Origin: Pseudomonas sp. DTU12.3
GTDB lineage: Bacteria; Pseudomonadota; Gammaproteobacteria; Pseudomonadales; Pseudomonadaceae
Assembly (NCBI RefSeq): GCF_004124275.1
Contig: NZ_CP027218.1
Location: 1,863,501 to 1,927,500, forward strand
DNA: 64,000 nucleotides
Reading direction: 5' to 3'
Shown piece after piece: positions 27,960 through 36,727 of this stretch. The position numbers were made by a program, and so were the translations under genes. Numbering within the stretch: the stretch's first letter is position 1; every line of letters begins with the position of its first letter. The notes beneath the pieces were generated by a model, which saw nothing but the letters and a program-made list of their open reading frames with translations, was not told the origin of the DNA and made no database searches.

Positions 27960-28763
27960 TCAGTGATCCTGAGATTGATTTTCGGCTGTGGCGAGAAACT
28001 CCAGCAGCGTTTGATTGAAGCGTTCGGGTTGGTCGAGCGGGGTGGCGTGGCGCGAGTCGGCGATCACCACCAGCCGCGCATCGGGCAGCAGTTTTACATA
28101 GGTTTCTTTCAGTGCGACGGGGGTGTAGTCACGGTCGGCACTGACGATGAGGGTTGGACAGGTCACTCGGGAAAGTCGTTCCTGAACCCCCCAGCCAACA
28201 ATCGCATCGAAGCTGGCGAGATAAGCACGTTTGTCGTTTCTTGCCCAGCGTTCGGACATTTTCTGCCGCAAATCGGCCTGTTCCGGTTTCGGAAAAAGTT
28301 TGCCGCCGAGGGCTTTGCCGATGGTCGCGAGGCTGAGCACGCGCATCAGGCTCCAGCGCTTGAACCATTGCCAATAATCGTCGCGGCTGCGGATTTTGAC
28401 TTCAGGCGCACTGTTGACGATGGTCAGACTCTTGAGCCATTGCGGTTGATCGACTGCGAACTGGAAGCCGATCATGCCGCCCATCGACAGCCCGACGTAA
28501 TGCACCGGGCCAAGCTTGAGGTGTTCGATCAGCGCGAGCAAATCCGCGCTGAATCCGGCGATGCTGTAGCGCTCGCGGGGTTTGTCCGAGCGCCCGTGGC
28601 CACGCACATCCGGGACGATCACCCGGTAATGCGCGGCCAGTGCCGGGATCTGCATTTCCCAGTCCAGTGTGCTCGAGCCGAGCCCGTGCACCAGCAGCAA
28701 CGGCGTGCCGTGGCCATATTCCTCGTAGTGCAGGTTGCAACCTTCGTGCTCGAAATAGGCCAT
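27960..28763 (-). CDS. Alpha/beta hydrolase
   Basis: This 267-aa hydrolase has the oxyanion segment L-V-H-G-L-G-S near residue 24, D-V-R-G-H-G-R-S, nucleophile elbow G-L-S93-M-G-G, a likely acid in S-A-D-R-D-Y-T-P, and the histidine in D-S-R-H-A-T-P-L-D. The pattern resembles 3-oxoadipate enol-lactonase-like esterases, but the substrate is not readable. It lies between the LysR regulator (14 bp upstream) and the cyclophilin gene (3 bp downstream). Confidence 0.88.
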   Translation of the reverse strand: MAYFEHEGCNLHYEEYGHGTPLLLVHGLGSSTLDWEMQIPALAAHYRVIVPDVRGHGRSDKPRERYSIAGFSADLLALIEHLKLGPVHYVGLSMGGMIGFQFAVDQPQWLKSLTIVNSAPEVKIRSRDDYWQWFKRWSLMRVLSLATIGKALGGKLFPKPEQADLRQKMSERWARNDKRAYLASFDAIVGWGVQERLSRVTCPTLIVSADRDYTPVALKETYVKLLPDARLVVIADSRHATPLDQPERFNQTLLEFLATAENQSQDH

Positions 28764-28777
28764 CGGTGAACTCCGTG

Positions 28778-29701
28778 TCAGGCTTGTTCAGGGGCGGCGT
28801 ACGGCGCATCCAGCGGCAGGGTATCGAAGGTGCGCAGCAGTTCGATGAGGATTTGCGTGGCCGGGCCCAAGGGTTTGTCCTTGTTCGAATACAGATAGAA
28901 ACTCGGGTTGCGGCTGCCGCCCTGATCCAACGGTAGCAGCTTGAGCGAACCTTCCTTCAATTCGCGTTCGATCATGTGCCGTGGCAGCCAGGCAAAACCC
29001 AGGCCGCTGCTGACAAATGTGGCGGCGGTGGCGAGGCTGCCTACGGTCCAGCGCTGTTCGGCGCCGAGCCAGCCGACGTCTCGTGGCTGTTGGCGGCCGG
29101 AGTCACGGATCACCACCTGCATCTGGGTTTCCAGATCCTGAAAACTCAGCTCACGGTTGAGCCGGTGCAACGGGTGATCGGGATGCGCCACGGCGACAAA
29201 CTCGACGTCGCTCAATTCCGCCCCGAGGTAACCGGGAATGCTCAGGCCGGTGATCGCCAGATCGGCCACGCCCTCAAGCAGCACTTCTTCCACACCCGAC
29301 AACACTTCCTCACGCAGACGCACGCGGCAACCACGACTCTGCGGCATGAACGCGGTCAGTGCGCGCACGATCCGCGCGCTTGGATACGCAGCATCGACCA
29401 CCAGACGCACCTCGGCTTCCCAGCCTTGTTCCATATGGTGGGCGAGGTCTTCCAGTTGGCTGGCCTGTTTCACCAGTTGCCGCGAGCGGCGCAGCAACAC
29501 GCCGCCCGCTTCAGTGAGCACCGCTTTGCGCCCGTCGATGCGCAGCAACGGCACGCCGAGCTGGTCCTGCATGCGGGCGACGGTGTAGCTCACCGACGAT
29601 TGCGAACGGTGCAGGGCCTCGGCGGCCTGGGCAAAACCACCATGGTCGACCACGGCCTGCAATGTTCGCCATTGATCAAGGGTCACGCGGGGCGCTTTCA
29701 T
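28778..29701 (-). CDS. LysR-type transcriptional regulator
   Basis: This 307-aa regulator has the N-terminal winged helix (L-D-Q-W-R-T-L-Q-A-V-V-D-H-G-G-F-A-Q-A-A-E-A-L-H in short runs, then S-Q-S-S-V-S-Y-T-V-A-R-M-Q) and a periplasmic-binding-fold effector domain from about residue 90. ATG 29701 follows GAGGAG. It is upstream of and on the same strand as the hydrolase, and 595 bp from divergent azoR, so either could be a target. Confidence 0.93.
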   Translation of the reverse strand: MKAPRVTLDQWRTLQAVVDHGGFAQAAEALHRSQSSVSYTVARMQDQLGVPLLRIDGRKAVLTEAGGVLLRRSRQLVKQASQLEDLAHHMEQGWEAEVRLVVDAAYPSARIVRALTAFMPQSRGCRVRLREEVLSGVEEVLLEGVADLAITGLSIPGYLGAELSDVEFVAVAHPDHPLHRLNRELSFQDLETQMQVVIRDSGRQQPRDVGWLGAEQRWTVGSLATAATFVSSGLGFAWLPRHMIERELKEGSLKLLPLDQGGSRNPSFYLYSNKDKPLGPATQILIELLRTFDTLPLDAPYAAPEQA

Positions 29702-29750
29702 CAATAGCTCCTCTTGTCCTAAGCTGGCCGTCCCTCATGGAGACTGCCGA

Positions 29751-30065
29751 ATGAAAAAATTCTGTTGTGTGGTGCTGGCGCTGCTTCCGCTGACTGCTTT
29801 TGCGTACCCGATCGATGTGCAGAAAAATCTCAACGGCATGAAAATCGACTACGAAACCTACGACACGGATAACGACATCGGCTCGATCCGGGTGGCCAAC
29901 TACGGTGATGTCGATGCGACGTGCAAAGCGAAATTCAGCAATGGCCCGGAAGCACCGCGTACACGCAACATCGATGTACCGGCGGGCAAACACAAGAACG
30001 CCACGGCCAAGTTCACCCGCACCATCATCAAGCTGCGCATCGAACTGACCTGCACCCCGAAATAA
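29751..30065 (+). CDS. Small periplasmic protein, 104 aa
   Basis: This 104-aa protein begins with a clear signal peptide (M-K-K-F-C-C-V-V-L-A-L-L-P-L-T-A-F-A, cleavage before Y-P-I-D-V). The mature part is beta-rich and basic and has two cysteines (A-T-C-K-A and L-T-C-T-P) at positions suited to one disulfide. It starts 49 bp from the divergent LysR gene. The family is common in Pseudomonas to my memory, but no function is established. Confidence 0.75.
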   Translation: MKKFCCVVLALLPLTAFAYPIDVQKNLNGMKIDYETYDTDNDIGSIRVANYGDVDATCKAKFSNGPEAPRTRNIDVPAGKHKNATAKFTRTIIKLRIELTCTPK

Positions 30066-30078
30066 CAGTCGACCCCCT

Positions 30079-30166
30079 GTAGGAGTGAGCCTGCTCGCGA
30101 TAGCGGTCTATCAGATGAATTAATGTTGGCTGACACGCCGCTATCGCGAGCAGGCTCACTCCTACA
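30079..30166. repeat. REP pair, GTAGGAGTGAGCCTGCTCGC type
   Basis: Inverted copies GTAGGAGTGAGCCTGCTCGC and GCGAGCAGGCTCACTCCTAC flank about 45 bp of spacer, between the small secreted protein gene and azoR. Confidence 0.9.
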
Positions 30167-30296
30167 AGGGTATGTGTCAGCTTATAAACGAATTTATCGA
30201 TGTGTTATAGCAATTATTTGCGCTTTTTCATCGATTCGGCTCTGTTTAACCTTCACTCCATCGACCTACAACATTCTCGGATGGAGGCTACACAAC

Positions 30297-30896
30297 ATGT
30301 CCCGCGTTCTGATCATCGAAAGCAGCGCCCGCCAGCAAGACTCGGTATCCCGTCAACTGACCCAGACCTTCATCCGTCAGTGGAAAGCCGCGCACCCGGC
30401 CGATCAGATCACTGTGCGTGACCTCGCCGTCAATCCGGTGCCACACCTGGACAGCAACCTGTTGGGCGGCTGGATGAAAGCTGCCGAGCAACGCAACGCC
30501 AGCGAACAAGCGTCGCTGGATCGCTCCAACGAACTGACCGATGAGCTGGTGGCTGCCGACGTGCTGGTGATGGCCGCGCCGATGTACAACTTCGCCATCC
30601 CGAGCACCCTCAAAGCCTGGCTCGACCACGTGCTGCGTGCCGGCGTGACCTTCAAGTACACCGAAACCGGCCCGCAAGGCCTGCTCAGCGGCAAGCGTGC
30701 CTACGTGTTGACGGCTCGCGGCGGCATCTACGCCGGCGGCCCGGCGGATCATCAGGAACCGTACCTGCGTCAGGTAATGGGCTTCATCGGCATCCACGAC
30801 GTAACGTTCATCCACGCCGAAGGCATGAACCTCGGCGGTGATTTCCAGGAGAAAGGCCTCAACCAGGCCAACGCCAAGCTGTCCCAGGTCGCTTGA
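30297..30896 (+). CDS. azoR: FMN-dependent NADH-azoreductase
   Basis: This 199-aa flavodoxin-fold enzyme reduces quinones and azo bonds with NADH. Family marks are I-E-S-S-A-R near the start (FMN phosphate loop), M-A-A-P-M-Y-N-F-A-I-P-S-T-L-K-A-W-L-D, and T-A-R-G-G-I-Y. The ATG at 30297 starts M-S-R-V-L-I-I-E-S-S; the longer upstream frame crosses the A/T-rich promoter area. A good terminator follows at 31005. Confidence 0.93.
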   Translation: MSRVLIIESSARQQDSVSRQLTQTFIRQWKAAHPADQITVRDLAVNPVPHLDSNLLGGWMKAAEQRNASEQASLDRSNELTDELVAADVLVMAAPMYNFAIPSTLKAWLDHVLRAGVTFKYTETGPQGLLSGKRAYVLTARGGIYAGGPADHQEPYLRQVMGFIGIHDVTFIHAEGMNLGGDFQEKGLNQANAKLSQVA

Positions 30897-31004
30897 TATG
30901 TTAATCGCCAGATAATCGCCGATTGTTTAAGTGACCTGGCGCAACCCCTTCAAGGCTCTACGCGCATCGAACCTCCCTTTGCACTTTTTGCTCCTGAGTG
31001 CTGT

Positions 31005-31043
31005 AGCCCGATTGAACGCATTAGCGAGATCGGGCTTTTTTTT
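31005..31043 (+). terminator. Rho-independent terminator of azoR
   Basis: AGCCCGAT/ATCGGGCT stem with a 16-nt loop, followed by eight T residues. Together with the REP pair at 31065 it fills the 321-bp azoR-DMT gap. Confidence 0.92.
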
Positions 31044-31064
31044 GCCCGGGATTCACCGATCCCC

Positions 31065-31149
31065 TGTAGGAGCTGCCGCAGGCTGCGATCTTTTGATCTT
31101 GGTTTTTAAAATCGACATCAAAAGATCGCAGCCTGCGGCAGCTCCTACA
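31065..31149. repeat. REP pair (GTAGGAGCTGCCGCAGGCTG family)
   Basis: Near-perfect inverted copies of the core with GATCTTTTGATCTT spacer DNA, between the azoR terminator and the DMT gene. Confidence 0.92.
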
Positions 31150-31217
31150 CGGGGATTTGTGTTGGTTGCGGCAGGCAAAACCCGCTATCGTCGCCGCCAT
31201 TCGAATTAGGGGCGAGC

Positions 31218-32084
31218 ATGGGCTATCTACTTTTTGTCACGCTGATCCAGGCGTTTTCCTTCAGCCTGATCGGCGAATACCTCGCCGGTCATGTCGACAG
31301 TTACTTCGCGGTGCTGGTACGTGTCGTGCTGGCCGGGCTGGTGTTCATTCCGCTGACGCGCTGGCGCTCGGTCGAACCGTCGTTCATGCGCGGCATGCTG
31401 ATGATCGGCGCCTTGCAGTTCGGCGTGACCTACGTCTGCCTGTACCTGAGCTTCCGCGTGCTGACGGTGCCTGAGGTGTTGCTGTTCACCATCCTCACGC
31501 CGCTGCACGTGACGTTGATCGAAGATGCCTTGAACCGCCGCTTCAACCCGTGGGCGCTGGTTGCCGCACTGGTGGCGGTGGGTGGTGCGGCGGTGATTCG
31601 CTTTGACAGCATCAACCCGGACTTCTTCATGGGTTTCCTGCTGCTGCAACTGGCCAACTTCACTTACGCCGCCGGGCAGGTGATGTACAAGCATCTGGTG
31701 GCGAAACACCCGAGCGATCTGCCGCATTACCGGCGTTTCGGCTTCTTCTACCTCGGCGCGTTGGCGGTGGTGTTGCCTGCATTCCTGATGTTCGGCAAAG
31801 CCAACTTCCTGCCGGAAGCTCCGCTGCAGTGGGGCGTGCTGCTGTTTCTCGGCCTGGTCTCGACCGCGCTGGGCATGTACTGGTGGAACAAGGGTGCGTG
31901 CATGGTCAACGGCGGTACGCTGGCGGTGATGAACAATTTGCATGTGCCGGTGGGTTTGCTGCTGAATTTGCTGATCTGGAATCAGCATGAGGAATTGGGA
32001 CGGTTGTTCCTCGGCGGTAGCGTCATCCTCGCCGCCGTGTGGATCAGCCGCCTCGGCATCCGCAAATCACCCACCACCGCATAA
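31218..32084 (+). CDS. DMT-family (EamA) transporter, carboxylate/amino-acid type
   Basis: This 288-aa inner-membrane protein has ten hydrophobic helices in two EamA halves: first F-S-F-S-L-I-G-E-Y-L-A-G, second around N-F-T-Y-A-A-G-Q-V-M-Y-K-H. The wording G-M-Y-W-W-N-K-G-A and L-H-V-P-V-G-L-L-L-N is typical of the carboxylate/amino acid/amine exporter branch. A GGGGCGAG precedes the ATG. Substrate not determined. Confidence 0.87.
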   Translation: MGYLLFVTLIQAFSFSLIGEYLAGHVDSYFAVLVRVVLAGLVFIPLTRWRSVEPSFMRGMLMIGALQFGVTYVCLYLSFRVLTVPEVLLFTILTPLHVTLIEDALNRRFNPWALVAALVAVGGAAVIRFDSINPDFFMGFLLLQLANFTYAAGQVMYKHLVAKHPSDLPHYRRFGFFYLGALAVVLPAFLMFGKANFLPEAPLQWGVLLFLGLVSTALGMYWWNKGACMVNGGTLAVMNNLHVPVGLLLNLLIWNQHEELGRLFLGGSVILAAVWISRLGIRKSPTTA

Positions 32085-32105
32085 CCCCTGACTGAAAAAT
32101 ATCCC

Positions 32106-32196
32106 TGTGGGAGCGGGCTTGCTCGCGAAAGCGGTGTGTCATTCAACGATTATGTTGACTGACCTGACGCCTTCGCGAGCAAGCCCGCTCCCACAG
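32106..32196. repeat. REP pair, GTGGGAGCGGGCTTGCTCGC type
   Basis: Inverted copies GTGGGAGCGGGCTTGCTCGC and GCGAGCAAGCCCGCTCCCAC. This is the last REP before the genomic island; the next appears only at 55.2 kb. Confidence 0.9.
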
Positions 32197-32210
32197 TTTT
32201 GATCTGTGGG

Positions 32211-32807
32211 TTACATAAGGTGTTTTTGCGGCTCGGGGATGCTTGCCGCGCCGAGCACCGCCGGCAGCAGGCCAGAGCGCAAATCCCCACCACTCGGCTG
32301 CTGATACAGGCTCAAGCCAAACTCCGGCAGCACCGCCAGCAGATAATCAAAAATATCCCCCTGAATCCGCTCGTAATCGGCCCACGCCGTGGTACGGGTG
32401 AAACAGTAGATTTCCAGCGGAATGCCCTGCGCCGTGGTCTGCATCTGGCGGACCATGCAGGTCATGTTCGGCTGAATCTCCGGGTGACTCTTCAGATACG
32501 CCAACGCGTAAGCCCGGAAGGTGCCGATGTTGGTCATCCGGCGACGGTTCGCCGACATCGCCGCGACATTGCCCTGCGCCTCGTTCCAAGCCTTGAGCTC
32601 GGCTTTCTTGCGGCTCATGTAGTCGGTCAGCAGGTGCACCTGCGAGAGTTTCTCCTCCTCATCGTCGCGGATGAACCGTACACCGCTGGCGTCGATGAAC
32701 AGGCTGCGTTTGACTCGACGTCCACCGGATTGCTGCATGCCGCGCCAGTTCTTGAACGACTCGGACATCAAGCGCCAGGTCGGAATCGAAACGATGGTCT
32801 TGTCGAA
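32211..32807 (-). pseudogene. Mechanosensitive channel (YbdG/MscM type), 3' fragment cut off by the island
   Basis: The minus strand from 32807 reads F-D-K-T-I-V-S-I-P-T-W-R-L-M-S-E-S-F-K-N-W, the conserved beta-domain segment of MscS-like YbdG channels, and continues to the normal C-terminus (198 codons). A stop codon lies just inside the island DNA upstream, and the nearest internal ATG is 32768. The 5' part is at 51587-52288 on the same strand. Codon phase matches exactly: 234 plus 198 codons make a 432-aa channel. Neither fragment should form a channel alone: the pore helices are in the other piece. Confidence 0.93.
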
Positions 32808-32812
32808 GTCGA

Positions 32813-32843
32813 GTACGCGTGAGCTCTTCCCCTAAATGGACAT
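32813..32843 (+). other. Island left-end motif (copy 1)
   Basis: GTACGCGTGAGCT (32813-32825), 8 bp, then AAATGGACAT (32834-32843). The same two blocks with the same 8-bp spacing recur at 37047-37077. CGTGAGCT recurs inverted at the right end. Probable recombinase binding and crossover site. Confidence 0.75.
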
Positions 32844-33305
32844 GGAGAAGTGATATAGATCAACAGGTTAAGATTTTTTGTCCATTGTCCATTTTTCCTC
32901 AAATCCATGGACACCCTTCCTCCCTGCAATCCATAAGCCCCCCGCACGCCCTCTCGGTAGCCGCAGTGGCATGCCATCTGGTTTCCGAGAGACGCGCAAT
33001 GACGATAGTATTGTGCCATTGCGTATGGACACCCGGATGCCCAGTAACCCTCGCCTGAAAGGTGAGGAGGGCGGTAGGAGCATGACATGGATCAGCTGCG
33101 CCACCGAACACACCGACAATATCTCGAAGCATCAATCCGGGAGGCTTCGTCGAGTCTGAGATTTGACGAGTCGCGCTGCCGAACAAGATTTCAATAGCTA
33201 AGGTACCCATGCATGAGTGAGCGGGATCAGAAGCAGGGACGTAATCGGGAATACGCTTTTCATCCCGTTGACCTCGAATGTGGTTTCTTTCCAGTAAGAG
33301 GTTAA
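32844..33305 (+). pseudogene. Degenerate copy of the ABC operon leader with a truncated copy of its first gene
   Basis: This stretch parallels 37078-37600. Shared blocks include TTTTTGTCCATTGTCCATTT versus TCTGTCCATTGTTCATTTTT, CGATAGTATTGTGCCATTGC (identical), GGAGGGCGGTAGGAG, CATGGATCAG and CATGCATGAGTGAGC. The ORF 33213-33305 gives a 30-aa peptide M-S-E-R-D-Q-K-Q-G... with E-Y-A-F-H-P-V-D-L, matching the start of the 104-aa protein at 37510 (E-Y-V-F-H-P-A-D-L), then diverges and stops. It is a truncated paralogue. Confidence 0.8.
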
Positions 33306-33334
33306 TTCGACACTGCCAGGATTTCGGCCACCTG

Positions 33335-33425
33335 TCACATGACACGGTGATCGGCTAAATCAGATCTTGAGTGCCGGTCATAACGGCCTATGTTAGTTCG
33401 AGTTACGGTATTGATCGACCAAGTC
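33335..33425 (+). other. Segment matching the downstream flank of the ABC operon (deletion scar)
   Basis: GGTGATCGGCT, 39 bp, GTTCGA, then ACGGTAT and TTGAT: the same blocks with the same 39-bp gap occur at about 41240-41305, just after the ABC ATPase gene. The following 33425-33480 is the leader of the VPA1262-like gene with GGGGGG before its ATG. Confidence 0.6.
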
Positions 33426-33480
33426 GAGCTGGGGCAGGGGTGCGGTAATCGCGAGCAAGGCAAAATATTTTGGGGGGATA

Positions 33481-35178
33481 ATGGCTCAGGCTAGGCTAAA
33501 GAATATTAAAGAAGCAGTTGGTGCATTAAACGATTTAATTGCTCCGGGTATATTGGGGCAGTTTACATGGTTTGAAGCAGTTGAAGTCATCGCTTTTGGT
33601 ACCGATTCGGATGGTAAGAAAGTTGTACGAAATATCTTCTCCATTTATGTGGCGGAACAGGGTGAAAAGCCAATCTCACCGAAGTCGCCTTTTCTAGATG
33701 CAAAATCAAAAAAGCTAAAGGGCTTTGATGGGTGGAGTTTTAGAGTTTCAAAGCGTCCCGTGGATATCAGTGAGCTTATGGCAAGTCTCCGCTCTTATGG
33801 TCGTAGTGGGGCTTGGGCGCCACCAGGGCAGCCTGCTCTGGAGGTTGGAAGTTTAGTAGCTGCTCCACCAGTGTTTTGCCCTCCGGACTCGCGGATTGAG
33901 GTGCCACTTAACGCCGTTTTAAAGAATAACTATTGGTCTGGGTCATACCTTGTTGAACTCAAGGATGAGGGTAAGTCGAGATTGGTGGATTTAGTTCGTA
34001 AAGAGGCTCTTTTCGAAGAGCTGTCTGAGTGGCTCGTGACGATGCTTCCGCTGAACCTTGCAAGTGTCCCTGATCGCATAGGCGATGTGCTGTTCCAAAT
34101 TCCTGCCAATGCATTGCTTGCCGAGTTTCGTCGGCGCCCTAACAAGCCGCTTGAGATATGCTTGGCTTGGAGTCCTGTCGTTTCCCCACGAGCTATAGTT
34201 GGGGAGTATCGTATTGAGCATGACGGTATAATTTCTTGCCTTACTCGCTTTGAATTGAGCGAGGGTGTAAAGGTGATAGATATACCGCAAGCGTCCGGGG
34301 ATTTGCAGTTTTCGGTCTGGGATGTGGAAAACAGCCTCCTCCTTGCTGCGTCAACTACGTTTGCACAAGGAGGGAAGTGGCGTTTTTATTCACAAACTAG
34401 TAGTGGAATGGAGGCGCCAAGGCGATTCAGAGTAACTGGCCCTAGCGGAGACGTCGAAACACACGAAATCGCGCTGATGGAACCCTCAGGGGGATGGCGA
34501 AATCATCGGCAACCACGACACCCTGAGGAAGTTGATTGGAAAGCAATAAGGCAGCTGAAAGCAAAGATGAAGCAGTTGGTGGCATCTCGTAAATTCTTGC
34601 AATATGGACTTGAAGGAAGTAATAGGCAAGATGAGAGGCTTCGAGCGTTGGATGACTTGCGCGTACTGATCCGCTCAGTCAGCCAAGGGGCAGTCTACCT
34701 ATGGGATCCATACTTGTCGGCAAACGACATTCTCAACACTCTTGCTTTTTGTACTGACGCGGGGACTCAGCTCTGGGGGTTAACGTCTGCTAAACCATCA
34801 AAGATGCGTCCGGACTGCTCAGATGATGCGGACGACGAGTTAACTGAGGCCGACCCAGCTGACGCGACAGATCGCGTGAAATGGATAACTGCTCAGCAAG
34901 AATTACTGAATCAGGCTTTTACGGGCTCGCCATGTATGAAGCTTGAATTTCGCATGAGCTGGGGTATTCAGAAAAGCTTTCATGATAGGTTTCTAATCTT
35001 CCCAGGTCTAGGCCGAGGCCGCACACGAGTATGGTCTCTTGGTGCATCGATAAATCACATTGGTGCGCAGCATTGTATTGTTCAAGAGGTAACCTATCCT
35101 GAACCCGTACTGCAGGCTTTCCAGAGTTTTTGGAATCAAAGTGCTAAACCTGAACACCTGATATGGAAATACTCATGA
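33481..35178 (+). CDS. VPA1262-like protein with C-terminal phospholipase D-like motif
   Basis: This 565-aa cytosolic protein resembles the VPA1262 family recalled from Vibrio islands. The N-terminal two thirds are unassigned, with no membrane segment. The C-terminal part (about 380-565) looks like a PLD-type nuclease/phosphodiesterase fold: G-A-V-Y-L-W-D-P-Y-L-S, then F-H-D-R-F-L-I-F (H501 to F507) and W-S-L-G-A-S-I-N-H-I-G, where H-D-R replaces the usual H-x-K of the HKD motif. The start has a strong GGGGGGAT. The stop overlaps the next gene by ATGA, so the two are one unit. Base composition is AT-rich compared with the core. A role in phage defence is inference from the island. Confidence 0.72.
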   Translation: MAQARLKNIKEAVGALNDLIAPGILGQFTWFEAVEVIAFGTDSDGKKVVRNIFSIYVAEQGEKPISPKSPFLDAKSKKLKGFDGWSFRVSKRPVDISELMASLRSYGRSGAWAPPGQPALEVGSLVAAPPVFCPPDSRIEVPLNAVLKNNYWSGSYLVELKDEGKSRLVDLVRKEALFEELSEWLVTMLPLNLASVPDRIGDVLFQIPANALLAEFRRRPNKPLEICLAWSPVVSPRAIVGEYRIEHDGIISCLTRFELSEGVKVIDIPQASGDLQFSVWDVENSLLLAASTTFAQGGKWRFYSQTSSGMEAPRRFRVTGPSGDVETHEIALMEPSGGWRNHRQPRHPEEVDWKAIRQLKAKMKQLVASRKFLQYGLEGSNRQDERLRALDDLRVLIRSVSQGAVYLWDPYLSANDILNTLAFCTDAGTQLWGLTSAKPSKMRPDCSDDADDELTEADPADATDRVKWITAQQELLNQAFTGSPCMKLEFRMSWGIQKSFHDRFLIFPGLGRGRTRVWSLGASINHIGAQHCIVQEVTYPEPVLQAFQSFWNQSAKPEHLIWKYS

Positions 35179-36602
35179 AGCAGCAAGAGGCTTTAGTTGG
35201 CATCGCGGATAGAATTACTGGTACTGAACCTCTGCAACCTGAAACGCTTGGTTTCTCACTTCTTGAATATGGCGAGGCTGCATTTGAATTGGTGCTTGAT
35301 AACCTAGTTGGTGAGTTCCCTTTTCTGTGGAATGGCAGAGAGTACTTCGAGGGGGGGGAGTCTGAACAGTTTGATCGGTTATTTTGCTGGCTTGTGCGAG
35401 AGATTTTCGATTGCCCCTGTGGTTTGATAAGGCCTGAGGCAGATCTAGCAAAATTACTAGCAGTTGCGGCGGCTCTTGATTGCGATGATCAACTATGGGG
35501 CGAGATTTACAGGATAAACCCCGTTCTTCCTGAGCAGGTTATTGCTGCTCTTGCCAGCTTGATCAAGGAAAGTCATGTCGATAGCGAGCAAGTTATTAAT
35601 AGGCATTATTGTAGTGATAGCCATGTCCGTGAAATTAAGGAGGACATTGCCAATAAGGATTGGAGGTCGGTAGAGTGGATAGTCGACCAGTTTTGGATGG
35701 ACTATCGTTCACCAATAAAGCTTCAGGCAGCAGCTGCACTGCACCGGTATAATGTACCCCTCCTGCAGAGCCTCATCGAAGGTGAAAAAGATTTTTTTGA
35801 AGTGGCGTCCTACACGCATCACGCCCCTATTGAAAAAATCATGCCGTTGGCAGTAGCGAGCCAGAACTGGACATTCAAATTTTGGGCTTTTCATCGTTCT
35901 GTTACTCATGCTAGTCGAAATATACCGTCCTCCCCTAACGAATGGGAATTGTTGTTGCGGGAAGCTTCCAAAAGTCCTACAGAGTGGTCACGGTGGTTAT
36001 CGGTTATAAATGAGTATCCGTCTCGCTACCCTCAAATTCAAGAGGCATTAGGAAGTGCGCTAGCGCATGCTGAGGGCTGGGCGCTCGATATATATGTTAG
36101 CTCGATGTCTATGATTACGCCTGATATGATTAGGAAGCCGGTAGCATCGGCGCTATCAGTCTTTCGACAGAGGGCGGCCCTAAAGGAGCGAAAGCGGCTA
36201 TGGCAGGCATCTTTCAATAAGTGGAAAGATTGGGATTTCGATGCTAAAGATAAGTCTAAACATCTGTTTTCGATTTCATCAAGCTGTCTTGATTACGCAG
36301 TAATAGGTTACTTTGTAGAGTGTCTTGATGCGAGGCAGCGTCACGAACTAATTGAACAGCTAAGAAGTCGAGCTGTCTTGCTTGACCAGTCCTGGCATCC
36401 AAGTACTAGCTCAGCGATGACTGAACGATTCAAGCTGGCCTCTACCTATCAGCCTCTCGCACAAGCCGAATTAGCATGTGCTAGTCAAATTGACTGGCAC
36501 ATAGGAGACTCGTTTTCCACTCCACCATGGGAGGATGGTTCACTCTACCGGAGTCTGCGGTACGACACAGACTTTGATAAGCCTACGTTTCTGACCATTT
36601 AA
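35175..36602 (+). CDS. Hypothetical protein, partner of VPA1262-like gene
   Basis: This 475-aa protein overlaps its upstream neighbour by 4 bp (ATGA), with GGAA 6 bp before the ATG; an alternative ATG at 35163 exists. It is predicted largely alpha-helical, rich in W, L and A, with repeated helical pairs (for example S-P-I-K-L-Q-A-A-A-A-L-H-R-Y and P-I-E-K-I-M-P-L-A-V-A-S), which suggests a solenoid or scaffold. No catalytic motif or membrane helix is seen. I do not recognise the family. Tight coupling suggests a two-protein complex. Confidence 0.72.
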   Translation: MKQQEALVGIADRITGTEPLQPETLGFSLLEYGEAAFELVLDNLVGEFPFLWNGREYFEGGESEQFDRLFCWLVREIFDCPCGLIRPEADLAKLLAVAAALDCDDQLWGEIYRINPVLPEQVIAALASLIKESHVDSEQVINRHYCSDSHVREIKEDIANKDWRSVEWIVDQFWMDYRSPIKLQAAAALHRYNVPLLQSLIEGEKDFFEVASYTHHAPIEKIMPLAVASQNWTFKFWAFHRSVTHASRNIPSSPNEWELLLREASKSPTEWSRWLSVINEYPSRYPQIQEALGSALAHAEGWALDIYVSSMSMITPDMIRKPVASALSVFRQRAALKERKRLWQASFNKWKDWDFDAKDKSKHLFSISSSCLDYAVIGYFVECLDARQRHELIEQLRSRAVLLDQSWHPSTSSAMTERFKLASTYQPLAQAELACASQIDWHIGDSFSTPPWEDGSLYRSLRYDTDFDKPTFLTI

Positions 36603-36611
36603 TGCACTTTT

Positions 36612-36666
36612 CATTGGCCTGAATATTTTTGAACCCTCATAGGGTTTTGCTTGACGCAGGCCAATG
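36612..36666 (+). terminator. Nested hairpin after the VPA1262-like unit
   Basis: Outer perfect stem CATTGGCCTG/CAGGCCAATG encloses an inner stem AACCCT/AGGGTT (loop CAT) followed by TTT. It begins 10 bp after the stop, so it is probably the unit's terminator. Confidence 0.7.
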
Positions 36667-36681
36667 GCGCCAAAATCGAAA

Positions 36682-36703
36682 AGGGGAAGGCTAGCCTTCC
36701 CCT
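36682..36703 (-). terminator. Terminator of the minus-strand gene relic
   Basis: AGGGGAAGG-CTAG-CCTTCCCCT is a perfect palindrome; on the minus strand it is followed by a T-rich run (plus-strand AAAATCGAAA). It lies 24 bp past the relic's stop. Confidence 0.75.
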
Positions 36704-36727
36704 GAGTACACCCGTCCGCAGGCTCGA

